The notes under the pieces are model-generated. The model ran no database searches. It was not told the DNA's origin and worked only from the letters and a program-made list of their open reading frames with translations. From Priapulus caudatus (lineage: Eukaryota; Priapulida; Priapulimorpha; Priapulimorphida; Priapulidae), in NCBI RefSeq assembly GCF_000485595.1, contig NW_014577196.1, forward strand, positions 333,019 to 397,018: a DNA stretch of 64,000 bases, read 5' to 3'. This document shows, piece after piece, positions 22,966 through 36,480 of the stretch. The translations under genes were made by a program, and so were the position numbers. Each line of letters begins with the position of its first letter. Position 1 is the first letter of the stretch.

Positions 22966-23814
22966 GAAGAACAGACAGGCAGACAGACACTGGTCCAGCT
23001 GATCTGTTCATGTTTCAAAGCCTATATGTTGTATTCACCCAGTGTGAACGAATGGAATGGAAACATCCATATTTATCACAATGCCATTGAGGGAAATATT
23101 ATTAAGAAATGTTTTTAAAAACTTTTCACAGAAGTACCATGAGTGACTAAAAACACATTTGTTTTTTTTATTCACACCTGATCGTACTGATATGCATTAG
23201 CCGTAATGCATTCCCATTGCACATTCCAAACTAGTTATTCGCATAGTAGTATCACACGCGGAGAATAAACGTTATACTGCTACATTTCTTACTTTTATAT
23301 GTTTGTTACGATTATGAAATGACAAATCATCTCACAATGTGTACATTTCAGCACACGCCCATGCTCCCTGTAGTTATCAGCGTGTAGGAATACCGTTGTA
23401 AAGCACCTGCGTTGTGTACGGTCACCTATTGTTGATCAGCGTCAAGATAACAGGTTCTGTTTGTTGGTTGGGGAGCAATATTTCTCCAAGATAATGGAAA
23501 ATCGGTCGCGTAAGTAAAAATTTTTTCGTTGGCTTAAAAGAATCTTGTTCGCCTTTCCCCTTTGCGTGCGTAGTCGTGCCACGAATGATTGTGAGGTAGT
23601 TTAGGAAGTGTTTGGCGAACCACTCGCCCACGCACGCACTCGCGGGCATTCTGGTTGTAGCATTGATAGTATTAAATTATACTATTATCTCGTTACTAAA
23701 CGCATTTTTCACTGTAAATCTGTTCATGCCATTAGGTTTTCCGTTTCCGCGATCATTCAACCAATAGTATTGTTTGTGTTGCTAAAGTCATCCTACCATT
23801 CGACGGCACCGTTT

Positions 23815-23815
<1 letters not shown>
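22966..23815. other. Non-coding DNA
   Basis: No supported gene or element. Confidence 0.4.

Positions 23816-23860
<45 letters not shown>
23816..23860. repeat. (AT)n microsatellite
   Basis: About 20 AT dinucleotides. Confidence 0.95.
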
Positions 23861-23861
<1 letters not shown>

Positions 23862-24874
23862 TGATAGTGTGAAATTATGCTCGGAGTCGAAGCTTTTCAT
23901 CACTACTCGGTCCGTTTGGCGACATTTACCATGCACTACATGGTATGTAGATGCACGCTCGCCTGCTGTCTCAACTGAAATCCTAACAAAGTTACGCAAT
24001 CGTCGTCCGTACACGTTGTCATAGTAATCGTCCCGCGGTTACATCTTCCTGAAAAATGCGTCGTGTGCTATTTTCCTGAAACGCACGCGGGTATATGAGG
24101 CGGCACAGGCCCTCGGTGTGTGATTCCGAGCCGGAAATGGACGCATTTCGAACGGCCGCTGCTCGGTCGGTGTGGCGGCGTGTAATGCGTTTGACATGGC
24201 CGCGTGCTATACGTTCATCATTAATAATCACGGGCGTAATATGCGAGCGTGTTACATAATAGCTATTGCCGCTGTTCATTTAACGCGGCTCAATGCCCCC
24301 CGGGCATGCTCGGCGCACAGCGGCTGTATGTTTAACTCTTTACCCCCTCGCTGTTCCATCCATTGATAGCCTGTAATTTTTTACAATTATTTGTCCGCGG
24401 CACAAAAGGCGCGCGTACGTATCTAGGCAATGGCCGGTTTTCTATTTCGGCAGCACCGAACGCGCACGGCCGCGGCAAGAGCCGAAAAACTACAAATTAT
24501 TCGTAGCGGGAAAAAAATGGAATGCAACCGTATAACAGAACAATGCTAAAACGTAGAATAAATGCTTGCTGGTGGGGTGGGGGGCGTTTCTTAGCTTGCG
24601 CTCGTAGGTTCTCGCGAGAATTACACATGGCGACGATGCAGCCGCTGCTGTGGTAAGTGGTTGAAAACTCCCACCATGGTCTTGAGAGCTGGGATGGGAG
24701 CCGGTTGAGATGTCGGTGCGAGCGGGTTTCCATTAAAAATATATTACAGCGCCGTATATCTTTCAAGGCGAGCCATTTGTCATTTTCCGTGCGGGCGGTT
24801 ACACACCGACCACTCGTCGTTCCGCAATCGTTTTCGGCTGAAGATCTCTCAGAGTTTCTAGGTTGCAATGCGCG

Positions 24875-24878
<4 letters not shown>
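23861..24878. promoter_or_regulatory. CpG-containing, non-repetitive block; possible enhancer
   Basis: From about 23880 to 24870 the DNA is less AT-rich, with frequent CpG and homeodomain-like ATTAATAAT at about 24219-24227. No exon could be supported, although short frames exist. Regulatory use is inferred from composition only. Confidence 0.25.

Positions 24879-24919
<41 letters not shown>
24879..24919. repeat. (CT)n microsatellite
   Basis: About 20 CT dinucleotides, followed to about 25140 by looser CT-rich sequence. Confidence 0.93.
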
Positions 24920-24921
<2 letters not shown>

Positions 24922-25164
24922 GCCGGATGCGCTCTCTCCTCTCCTCGTCCCGCCGTTCTGCGTCTCATCTACATCCTGGAGGTCATCCGACCCATCTCCT
25001 CTCCAGATCTCTCAGTCTTCATATCTCTGGTGCATCTCTCCTCTGCCTCTAGTCCCATCTGCCTCGATCTCTCTCTCCTCACTCTCTGTATCTCAGTTCT
25101 CCATTTCTTTCTCCATCTTCTCTCAACCTCGCACGGCCCCCTCTTTTGTCCCTCAACCCGTGTA

Positions 25165-26430
25165 GTATGTGTGTGTGCGTGTCGTGCGCTCCGTGCGTGC
25201 GTGTGTGAGTATGCGTGCCTGTTACGTATTATTATTATATGTATGTATGATAATATATATACATTGTATATGTATGTATGTATATGTATGTATGTATTGA
25301 TGTATATGTTAGCGTGTATTATTATTATGTATTATTATTGTATTATATGTATGATATTATATGTATTGTATGTATGATATGAGTATCATGTATTAGTATG
25401 TAATGTATTAGAGTGTATGTTGTATTAGTATGTACTGTATTTATTATGTATGTGTATGTAGTATTTTTGTATGTATGTTGTAGTATGTATGTATGTATTT
25501 ATGTATGTATTATGTATTGTATGATATTATGTATGTATTATTATGTATTATGTATTATGTATGTAATGTATGGTCTGTATGTATGTAATGTATGTATTGA
25601 TTGTATGTAATGTATGTTGCTATGTGATTATGTATGTGATGTATGTAGTAGACTGTATTATGTATTATATGTATTATGTATATGTATTGTATGTATGTAT
25701 GTATGTATGTATGGTAAGGGGGGGGGGGGGGGGGGGTGTATCGTATGTATGGTATGTAGGAATGTATGTATATTATGTATGTATGTTATGAATGTATGTA
25801 TGTAGTAGTATTAGGTATGGATGGTATGTTATGTATGTATTATGTATTATATTATGATTATATGTATGAAGTGGATGTATGATAGTATGTATGTGTATGA
25901 TGTATGATGTATGTATGTATGTAGTATGTATGTAGCAAATCCATGCATCATGCATGCATATCGTAGTAGTATGTTACCGTATGTATGAATGTATGTACTG
26001 CACATCACTGCATGCATCATGTATGTAGTATTATGCAATGTATGATGCATGTTATGTATGCTATATGATAGTATGTATATGTATGTATGTATTGTCTGTA
26101 TGAATGTGTATGTATGTATGTAGTATGAGTATGTAATGTATTAATGTATTATTATGTATGTATAATGTATGTATGTTGTATTATATTATTTATGTAATTA
26201 TGTATGTATGTAGTATGATAATGTATGTAAGTATATGCATGTATATGTTATGTATGTTATGTACGTACTGTAGTATGTCAGTATTTATGATGTAGATGGT
26301 ATGTATAGTATGATTATGTAGTAGTATGTAGGTGTATGTAATGTATATTATGTAGTATGTAGGTGATGTATGTAATGTATGTATGTATGATGATGTATTA
26401 TGTATTTGTATGTATGTATGTATTAGAATT
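25165..26430. repeat. (TATG)n satellite-like tract with an internal G-run
   Basis: About 1.25 kb of imperfect TATG/TATTATG units. A run of 19 G occurs at 25718-25736. Unit spacing is irregular in a way that suggests unpolished long-read sequence. Apparent open frames (Tyr/Val/Cys/Met) are artefacts. Confidence 0.93.
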
Positions 26431-26479
26431 ATGCAACGCAGCATGTAGGGATGATGGATAGTGAGAATGTATATAATAA

Positions 26480-28995
26480 TACAATTGAATATAGGTTAGG
26501 CCCCACCACCGCAACCAATCAGCCAATAGAAACCACCCCTAACCAGCATGATCTGCAATGCCCGTGCGATTGATTTTTTCTTCGTGGGCTGGCGAATTTT
26601 GTGCATTTTTGATCGATCCACTGTCCGTTAGAGTGCCGAGCTGTTTTCTGGTAATGAGCAGCATTAAGCAATGCCCCCGGCCAAAAAATACGTCGCTAAT
26701 TATTATTAAAACGACCGTTGGCTCTTAATCGAAGGCCACTGCCAATCATAAACAAAGAACAGGCTGAACGGTAGAGAGACAGAGTTGCGCGTTGGAAATG
26801 CCGCGCGAGCCGGCGATGTTTTAAACATGAGGTCGGCGGTGATGAATCACAAAACAGCTGTTATTAATATCTTTAAACAGCAGAAACCGAACAAAATCGA
26901 TGATTAAGGCGGCAAGCACCAAATGCGGCAAAGTAGCACCACATTAATGTGCGGTGACCCCACCGGTGCGGCCACATGACTAACATGCCCAACAATCCCC
27001 TATTTTATGGAAATAAGACGACGTCTTTTATCTCGCGTTGCTGAAGGTGTGGATGGCGAAATAAACCTGTGTCTTATCCCGTGTGTGTGTCCAAAAGGCT
27101 ATCGCACAGTGTATAATTCATTTCGCAATACTTCGTTTTCGAACTTTATGCCGATAGTAATTCAGCAACGTGGAAATTCCATCTGCCGATCTGTGGGCAT
27201 AGCAAAAACACGATAGGGCCTAACACCATTTTAAGCAGTGGTTGGTGTTCACCTCTCGGCGGACAATGCAGATAAAGTTTCGAGTATGATAATTTTGATT
27301 TGTTCGTGTAATTTTCCGGGACTCAATAACCCCCCGAGGGTGCCATGTTTATACCGCAAACACACACGTTTTCTATCGAAACGGCAAACCTAATTAACAC
27401 ACGTCCTTAACTATTGAGAGCCCCTTACATGTGTTCATATCAGTTAAATTATCGGCTTCTACCCGCCATCAGAACATCAGGTTGCGTGATTCCTGTTACT
27501 CTCACAGAGGGAAATCCGGACCACAACACACCACACGCATCCCACGGTCACGCATCTGGGATCGCACGCACGCACTCACGCACACACACGACTGCATCGC
27601 ACGCACGGGCACGCCCGCGGCACACACACACATATATAATTATATATATAGATTAACTTATTCATATATTTATTCGTGTATTTGTTTGTTCATCACACGT
27701 ACAGTGCTCACACAGCTGTCGATACAAATTACGACATTTACGGAACGGTATATGAGGTGCGTTTATTTACTATACGATGTGTGAATTTGCTTTGAATGTA
27801 AGTGTCTTAACTAAGCATCGTCTTACATTTCTGAGATTTAAGCGTTCAACTGCAAAATGAATCCTGATAACGGTATGTATATGTATCGTAGGCCTACTCG
27901 CTGCCGCTTGATTGTGGGTGCGGTGGTTGGTTTTTCGTTTTCAAATATTTGGGGCATTTTTTTTGGCTTAGAATAGTCCACTGTTCGTGTTACTATATAT
28001 GGTTAGTTTGTATGATAGAAGTAAATACGCACAAGTATTCTGTAGCGGATTGTTGTTATTATTCATTCGATGTTCGGTGCCCGGTTTGGTCGACAATTCC
28101 AACTGTATCATGCCCAGATCACTCGCGCGGTTTTACTACAAACAATTCTGCTTCAGAATTATGCATAAAGAGTTACTGCAAACCAGAAATCATCTAATGG
28201 CGGCCAGACCGATTTGTGTGAGCGTACATAGGCTCCTATTGGCTGTGCGCAGAGTTTCAATAAGACGTGGGCTGTTTTCAGTTCTATAGAGGCACCCTGT
28301 CACACCCGCAGCCATGCAGTCGCATCATTGAACCTGATGCCCATTGATTTTCCGGCTTTCTAGGACAGGCACAACTCCTGCTAAGCGAGTCAATGGCATT
28401 TAGTTTTTTTAGCCGGCCGATATTGATCTGGATTATTGTTCCCCGGCTCCTCTAGGTCACTGCCGCTCTCTCGCCTCCGCCGCTGCCGCCGTCTTCTCCA
28501 TATCGGCGCTCGTATTGCGTACGGAACCATCTGTGGGAGAGAACCCCAATCAAATTAAAGTCTCATTAGGTGTTTGTCACCGCGTAGTTAGCTATTAACT
28601 GCATGTAGAGTGGCAGATGCTAACCACCGTCTTACTTGCGGCGCGCGACCAGTTTTGGAATTCCGATCTTTTTTGAGAAGAAACTGCAGCTGGTTGCGTT
28701 TTCGTGCGTTTGTGTACGACTGATTAACGTACGTTGTCCGCGGCGACAGTGTCAGAGATAATTTACAGTAAGTTGAGTGAAGTTTGGCCGAGGGATTCGA
28801 GCTTACGAATCAGTTCGTATTTTTTAAATAGCTGTTGGTTTTGTTTTCAGACAATGCATGGAGGGGTTGGGAATCATATTATAACCTTGGTAAGAAAGCA
28901 CCCGATGAAATTTAAATTAAATTGATCGCGGTGATTTGAAGCCTCTGCGGGGTGATACTCCATTACGAGTGTTCTCAACTTTAATGTCATTAATG
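26480..28995 (+). repeat. Duplicated block A, copy 1
   Basis: A roughly 2.5-kb block that recurs in the same orientation at 38985-41500. Both copies include the same landmarks, for example TTTTGATCGATCCACT near the start and TCGCGGTGATTTGAA near the end. Differences are mainly single-base gains and losses. The block is CpG-containing and includes Sox-like ACAAAG and ATTAATA motifs. No exon recognised. Confidence 0.9.
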
Positions 28996-29003
28996 GTCAT
29001 AAT

Positions 29004-29243
29004 AACATATATATATATATATACAACATTTACATACAATAACATACAATACATACATAAGCATACATACATACATCACATACCATACATAACATACATA
29101 CATACATACCTACATACATACATACATACATACACTACATACCATCACCATACATACATACCATACATACATACAATACAATGCATACATACATGATACA
29201 GTACATTAGCAATACATACGTCATGCATCGCATGCATGCATGC
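29004..29243. repeat. (ACAT)n tract
   Basis: Imperfect CATA tetranucleotides, the reverse complement of the TATG tract left of block A, running into the first N block. Confidence 0.9.
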
Positions 29244-29268
29244 NNNNNNNNNNNNNNNNNNNNNNNNN
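29244..29268. other. Assembly gap, 25 N
   Basis: Exactly 25 Ns between the ACAT tract and block B. A fixed small number suggests a placeholder inserted by gap-filling software rather than a measured gap. Confidence 0.98.
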
Positions 29269-30544
29269 TGACGTACCGCTTTGAGAGCGGATTCACGACC
29301 AATCGGAGGCGCGCGCTGCGGTTTTTGCCGATCGCCTATGCGCATTGGGAAATGCGTACGCTCACAGGTGTCAAACAGAAAATGGCGCGCTCAGTATATT
29401 CGCCGCCTCGTCACTGCAAATTTTTGTAACAAGGTTACTATTAGCTTTATAACAAGAGTATTGCGATACATAGTAAGTTCCCAGATATGCGCCGAGAAAG
29501 GTTCGTGTTAAGATATAAACCCAGTTTGAAGTTCTAGTCTCTGAAAACGCACCAGCAAACCGGCCCGAGCTGATTCACTACGGCATTACCTCCGCACAAA
29601 AGGATAGGGAGGCTTGTAACCCTATCCTCTTGGGTTGCCGTACATTATTGTATCTAATCAGTAATAGGACCCTATGAGCCGCCACTATACAGCCCTGCCA
29701 TACATATGTTGGAACTTGTCGTAGAAGACATGAACCCATTGCCATCGTGTTATTGTATCTGTAGACATGACAGTCATTGTGGGACATGTCTTCTAAGCTA
29801 GGGCCCATATGTTTACGTATACAATGCTATGTATGTGTAGTTATTTATTGCACGCACATTGTACTGGTTACACAAATGTGTACAGTCGAGTTGTAGTTGT
29901 ACAAGATTCGCATTGGACATGCAGACCATGACTGAGATCGAGTACTGTTACCATACAATTATATCAAAAGCTCTTCAGATTGAATTGCTGGTACTTCAGT
30001 ACGGGCGCGGATACTCCAAATTCGGAAACTTACAGTTGCTTGCTAGCCACAAAGAATACGAAACATTATAGTTCACTACGTACGCGCAGGATATTTTATT
30101 TACAGATCGAACCATGACATACTAGAATGTTGCTGCACCCCTATGTATAATTATAACACTTACCATTTGCCACCCAGTTTCAGTCTCTAAACATTTTAAT
30201 AATTACAAGTTGCTAATTAAGTGCCCTAGGGTCCTAATAAAGAGTAATTATGAAATTGATATAAATGGATATGATATCTTATATCATAAGGCGAGCATTT
30301 GTTGGTTGATGAACATTCATGGTGTTTGCTGACGCTGAAACAATATGCAAACATTGATCAACCATATACAAAGCAACATTGGCCCCCACCTTCACACATA
30401 ATTATTGTTATTTAAGTGACTCATTCTGTCTAATCTACACAAATAAGACGCTAAAATAACTTGTGATATATATATATAAGTCTAAAAACACACGACCACC
30501 CATGAAAGCATTCATTTAAATATTCAATTAGATAAATTTTATGC

Positions 30545-30673
30545 TGTCAAAAATTTGTATTACGCCGAGCCCTATCGAGAACAGTATGTTCTTCGTCAGG
30601 CGATTGCAGTTGTTTTCGCCTGACGAAGAGACTATATGCGGTCTGCGAAAGCTCGCGAAATAAAATTTTGACA
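30545..30673. repeat. Palindromic element with CTGACGA...CGAAA arms
   Basis: Outer ends TGTCAAAA and TTTTGACA are inverted. Each arm reads inward through a TCGCGAG/AGCTTTCG block to GCCTGACGAAGAGAC. The same locus in the inverted arm (49933-50053 and 52118-52236) gives a cleaner palindrome. Each arm, on its own strand, has CTGACGA, a short GAGA...TCTC stem and CGAAA in order, resembling the core of hammerhead ribozymes. A matching third helix was not found. Confidence 0.7.
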
Positions 30674-32606
30674 CCTATCTTCTATTTTTAAATTTATCTT
30701 ATTATATATATATATACTATATATATATATATATATAGATATATATATATTAGATTAAATTTGCACAATTTCATAAACTGATGCTGCCGTATTTATTTAT
30801 TACTTCGCTTCTGTAAGAAAGCTTGATGGTATTCATGTCTTTAGTCGAAAATATTCAAGGTCAGAAACCTAGGTCTGTAAGCAACGAATCAATTTAACAT
30901 GTTTTTGAAGTACCCACAGATAACATATAACGCGTTTAAATGTATAAAGCCATCTTCGGCCCAGTATTTCTAAATACACGCGATGCCGCCGAATGTTGCC
31001 AACACTAACCCGAATCGCCGGATGGGATTGACAAAAGGAGGCAAATTAAGAGCTGTGGAGTAGGCAAGAGGTGTATGACATGTTTCTATCTAATGACCGA
31101 TCGCACGTCGTGACCTTTCTTTATGGAGGCACCAAATTACATCGTGGAAACAATATGTCAGTTATGATCACGTTGATTTTGTAAAAAATAAATACCAGTT
31201 CCTGCTGCCCATCTGCCGGTAAAATGAAAAGAAGACCACGTCATTATCGCTGATTTGTGCAACGCGTGCCTCGTGACGGCGCGGAAATGACGAGCACGAC
31301 AGCCCACATTATCCTGTTTCATCCATCTGCGTTAGGGTCATCTCTGCCCAGCGAAGCAATAAAACTTCGAAATAATTTTATGATGGCGGCCAGCGACCGG
31401 TTTTGTTTGGCGACGCTTGTTAACTCATGGAAAGTGGGGACATGAGCAAATTGACACAATTATGCGCATCGCCGAAACGTGCATTGCATTCTTGTTCTGT
31501 CTTCTCCACGTACGCGGCGTCCGTCAATGGTTGCTGCTGTTAGCGAACGGCAAGTCCGCCAAGTCATCCTTTTAATGACGCACTACTCACGTCTCTTGAG
31601 TGCAGGCACCACCGTTAGGAGAGCAAATGCCGCTATGATTACAGCCGCATGTATATGGCCGCAAAAGACGAAACGGGCAACTACACTTGTTATTGCATGA
31701 ATATTGCTAATCCCCTTGCCTAAATTGCTATTACGCTTTCACATTTATAAACGTGATTCGTAACTACTGACAGCACGTTCTCCTAAAGCGTATTAAAATG
31801 ATCGGAGTGCGAATGACTCGCAAGTATGCGTACGCTTTCAACCACAAAACGCCTCCATCGCAACACCACATCGGTTGACCTTTTGTGGCTTAATTCATAT
31901 ATGCGACAGGCGAATTCCTCACCACCTGCTCCACAGGTGCTAAACTATAGCACCCCGCAAGACTATCCTCAAATAATTTATTGAGGAAATCACATTTCTA
32001 CGTACCTAGGTATTAATCCTGTTCGTGTATTAACTCATCTAACGTGATTCTTGAACCTCGAAGTGAAAAAAAGCGATGATTGTGTGACGAATGACAAGAT
32101 GGGCTCGCCATGTCCACACGGGTTAACATTTAAAATGATATGATTAAGTGGGCGTTGATTAAACAGCAAACTATATGGTAAATTAAATATTCGTGCTACT
32201 GACTTGTATTCACGGTCTTTTGTATACCTGTTTCATCATTATTATCGCCTTGCTTAGAAACGCGTACTATGGACATCGTCGATCATTTCATTGTTAATGC
32301 GAAAACGGGAAAAAGCGCTATCTCGCTGCATTAGTAATTTATTTACGCCGCGTAACTCACGAGTGCAAAGGACTTCGAATTATTGACCATTCTAACAGTC
32401 GTATTCAAGAAATCGAATAAGTTGTTACATGGATACCTTTTAAAAATATGACGGCTATGTAATATGATCCTGAACTCAAATGAGTAAGCACCCTGTTTCC
32501 GTTGATAGTGATTATCCCTGTGATTTGCTGATTACACACGCACGCACGCACGCCGCACCCGCACGCACAGCAACGCACCAACGACACGCAGCGCACGCAC
32601 GAAACA

Positions 32607-32637
<31 letters not shown>

Positions 32638-35600
32638 ACACACACACAACATCTGCCCTGAGCATATAGTAGCCTACACAATTATGCCGAGAACACGAAC
32701 ATATATCTTATTACAATAATCGTGTGCGCACTAGCGCGCATAACGCCAGCACTGACAGCGCCACAGCATTTATAATCAATATCCGAACTACGAATATTTT
32801 AGTCAATCTATGGCACGCTGGCGGCAATCTTCTTTTCGTAAGCAGGCAACAGTAAAAGCAGTAGACACGCAACGCAACGGCGTTTGCCCGTTCACAAGCA
32901 GACACACGGCGCAACTCGCTTCACACGCACACATCCACGCAAGCGCACACGTACGCGTGCGTGCGTGCGTCGTGCGTGCGGTGCGTGCGTCGCGGACTTG
33001 AGCCTCATGTTAATTTGATCGACTATTTGACTTTGTCTCAACACTTTCGGCTGCGCCGCAGTATCAAAACGCTAACAAGAAGCTTTCGTGAATGATTGCT
33101 GCTCGATCCAGCCCTCCTGATTAAGCCTAGCTGCCAGACATCGTTATCTCGTAATGCAACAATTAATTAAAGAACTAACGAATTGGCCCGCCGACGGAAA
33201 CAGCCATGTCGACATCACAAATTACGGACCAGTTGATTCCCGCCATAAATAGCAATATTAAAGGCTCGTGACGTCACACCACGACTTAGCTCATTCTCGC
33301 TGGTGCTCCCGATATTGGGGATTATACAGCCGCGCGTAGGCGGCCTAGTGTAGGAGCCAGTGACAAGAAGGAGAAGGGCAGGATGCATGACTTCACCGTT
33401 GCGCCCTGAACTTTCTTTATTATAATATGCCAACTCTCCATGCATGACAGAGAAGATGATGACCGCGTGTGGTGCGTGTGTGCGCGCGCGGTTCTTACAC
33501 TCACATCGCCATTACATTCCTTTGTTGAACAGCAAGGATATTCATTCATGTGCACGATGCACGCCAAAGCACGCACACACGCCACGCAAAATGCGCGAAG
33601 AGCAATCTGATAACATACAGCGAAACACATAACAATTACGATAAATTTACGATATAAGAAGTAAATTGCGATTCAACGTTCGTTGATTTCGCATACACAG
33701 TCTCGAGAATTCGGGACAGGCAATGCTCGATAACGATGCATAAAGTAAAAGTATACGAGATGTGTATCTGGCCAGCGTTATAGTGCATGTACGTGCACCT
33801 CCAAGCTACAGGCCGCGTGCACACGTAGGCTACTCAAGATCGTCTTCAAATTCAAACATGTTTTATAATAGAAATTCTCGCTTCCCAAATTCAATTTCCG
33901 CATTCAAATTCAATTTCACGAAAAAAGCATATTTGTTAAATTAGATTTGCATTTTGAATACTAGATACGGCCTATGCTTACAAGAATTGCCTCAACTCGG
34001 TCGCCGATTTCGAACGACTGTCCATACCACTGACCAAAAGATAAGCCGTTCTTATCTAGTTTTGCATGTGACTTATTTGTATCGTGATCGAAACATAAAA
34101 ACATAGCTCGACGTGTTTATCTAACTGACAACAGTCTGATATCTTCGAGTAAACTTGCTTGAATCAAAACGCTGCAATTTGTCCGAAACTTCATAGCGGT
34201 CCAATCACTGTAATCCAGGTAGAAGTTGCGGAAGTGTCTTATTGTTTGACACGCGTGTTGAGTCACAGTCCCTTCAACACCTTGTGCTGTAAATTTCCTG
34301 TGCTATCGCTCCACAACCTGCACCAAGACGCCGTTTGTTTGTTTGGAGGCGAGCCAAGCGATATCGTTAGTGTGATTACTAAGCGATAAACCCAAGCGCC
34401 GATTCGCCGGCATTTATAGTTTCTTGGGCAATTCGACACAACCATTCTGTAAGCCGTGACATCAAGTGCAAGAGTAACGAAGAATCCGACGCACTTGCTC
34501 AATAATACTAAATACTGCATTTTAGGTGTTTCCGTCGAAGTAGCACGTGACCACAATATTGACTTGACTAACGGAGAGGCCGTCTTTTTCGTGATAAATT
34601 CATGCAGAATAAAGGAATTAAACACAGGCGACGATCTTAGACGATAGCAAGGCAAATTCTATATCATGCGATATCGTATGCTGAAGAACATTTTTAGGTG
34701 GCGCGACAATAAGAAATAGCTAAGATTAAATCGAATACCGACAGTCATAGAGCCAATTGAGCGTTTAAGGTTGGCGTATAGGCCCTTACCCTTACACCAC
34801 AGTTGTTACAACATAGATCAAACACCTTACATAGGCGTCCGTAGGCAATGGGGAAAGGGTCGTCTGATGTCGCACGAACCCCTCACTTGACGACGGTCGT
34901 TCAGGTTTCATTGCCAACACTTGCCCATTGCTTTCCGAAGCGCTAAAACCTGTCCTAAACTATTCGATTGCTTACGCATTTTGTTTACATTTTAACTGCT
35001 TCAACCATATCTAAAGTTAAAAAAATCAACAAGAAATACAGACCACACCTCTAATCCTCAGTATGAGTCAAGAAGATGGCAATAGCCATTACGTAATTAC
35101 GTACATTAAACGGTAAAATACCAGGCGTACTGTGCCGTGACTGTAGAACACATAATGCCAGGTAAACATGACAACATCACCACTGGCCACTCACTTGCTC
35201 AGAATACTATAACGTAGTGATTGCAGCATCTAGGAGCCACTGGAAAAATAGTGTCATGAGACCATCAAACCGCGAATAGAGGGGGACTCCGCTCTCGTCA
35301 CGATACACACTTCAGTATGACACCGTAGTTCTAGAGACTGTCAATACCGCTACACACTCCATTCAAGAAAACTGGAAACTAAACTCTATTATGATAGACT
35401 ATTGTAATTATAAGCGTATGATCATGTTCGTCCATTCCTCAATGGGTATGTTATTCGTCAGTCTCGTCACTCGTACCTATATCACGTAATTTACCTTTAC
35501 ATAGGCGAAAATTCTAGCGTGAACGGTGAATACGTCGTACATCGCGTCGCGTTTTCCCAGATATTGCAGCTTATAGATTCTGATTATTATATGCGACATT

Positions 35601-35767
35601 TATATAGGACTTTCATCTCGTATGGAAACCAAGCACGTAATAGTTTTGCCCTTCTCTCGTTCCTCGCGCGTCTCGCTGTCTGTGTGTCTCCTGTTTCTCT
35701 GCCAGGTTGTGACTCTCTCTTCTCTCTCGCTCTCTTCCCCATCTCTTCTCTCTGTCTCTCTCTCTCT

Positions 35768-36480
35768 TACGGGCGCCATGCCAGGACAAGGCTCAATTCG
35801 TCTCACAAAACTCAATTTTGTGAACACAAAACTCAATTCTGTCAATCCATGTCCACAAAACTCAATTTGTGAACACAAAAACTCAGATTCTGTCAATCCT
35901 GCTACCACAAAAACTCAATCTTCGTAAACACCAAACTTCAATTCTGTCAATCCGGTTCCACAAAAACTCAATTTGATAACACAAAACTGCAATTCTGTCA
36001 ATCGATTCCACAAAAACTCAATTTTGCTAGACACAAAACTCAATTCTTGCTCAATCCGGTTCCACAAAAACTCGATTTTGTTGCCCAAATATGGCACAGC
36101 ATGTAAGGAAGGCTACATATTGGTCAGAAACTGGGGTGGCTGGAGAATGGTCATGGTCGCCATCTTGTTTCTTCTGGACCAATAGGCTAGCCCTTCTTAA
36201 TTGCGTGTGCCATATTTGGGCAACAAAATCGAGTTTTTGTGGAACCGGATTTACCAGATTGAGTTTTGTGTTACAAAATTGAGTTTTGTGGTACAGATGG
36301 ACAGAATATGAGTTTTTGTGCACAAATTGAGTTTTGTGGGACAGGAATGACAGAATGAGTTTTGTGTTCACAAAATTGAGTTTGTGGGACAGGGAATGAC
36401 AGAATTGAGTTTTGTGTCACAAAACTCATTTTTGTCAAGTTTATCGGTACAAAAATGTCTGTCCTGCATGGCGCCCCGTA
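35768..36480. mobile_element. Fold-back transposon with tandem-repeat arms
   Basis: Termini are TACGGGGCGCCATGCAGGAC in inverted orientation; the left copy here has small indels, but the duplicate at 45004-45032 is exact. Each arm is an array of units built on CACAAAACTCAATTTTGTG and CTGTCAATCCGGTTCC. The arms face each other around a central segment (about 36083-36226) that is itself bounded by TTGCCCAAATATGGCACA inverted repeats. The element lies in a CT-rich microsatellite, so any target duplication cannot be read. No coding frame. Confidence 0.82.

Noticed and set aside
25413-26444. Tyr/Val/Cys/Met- or His/Thr/Ile-rich open frames
   Set aside because: Translation of the TATG repeat.
35790-36455. 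CRISPR-like array (recurrent ACAAAACTCAATT units)
   Set aside because: Units are directly tandem with drifting length, lack unique spacers, sit inside an inverted-repeat transposon and occur in a eukaryotic genome.
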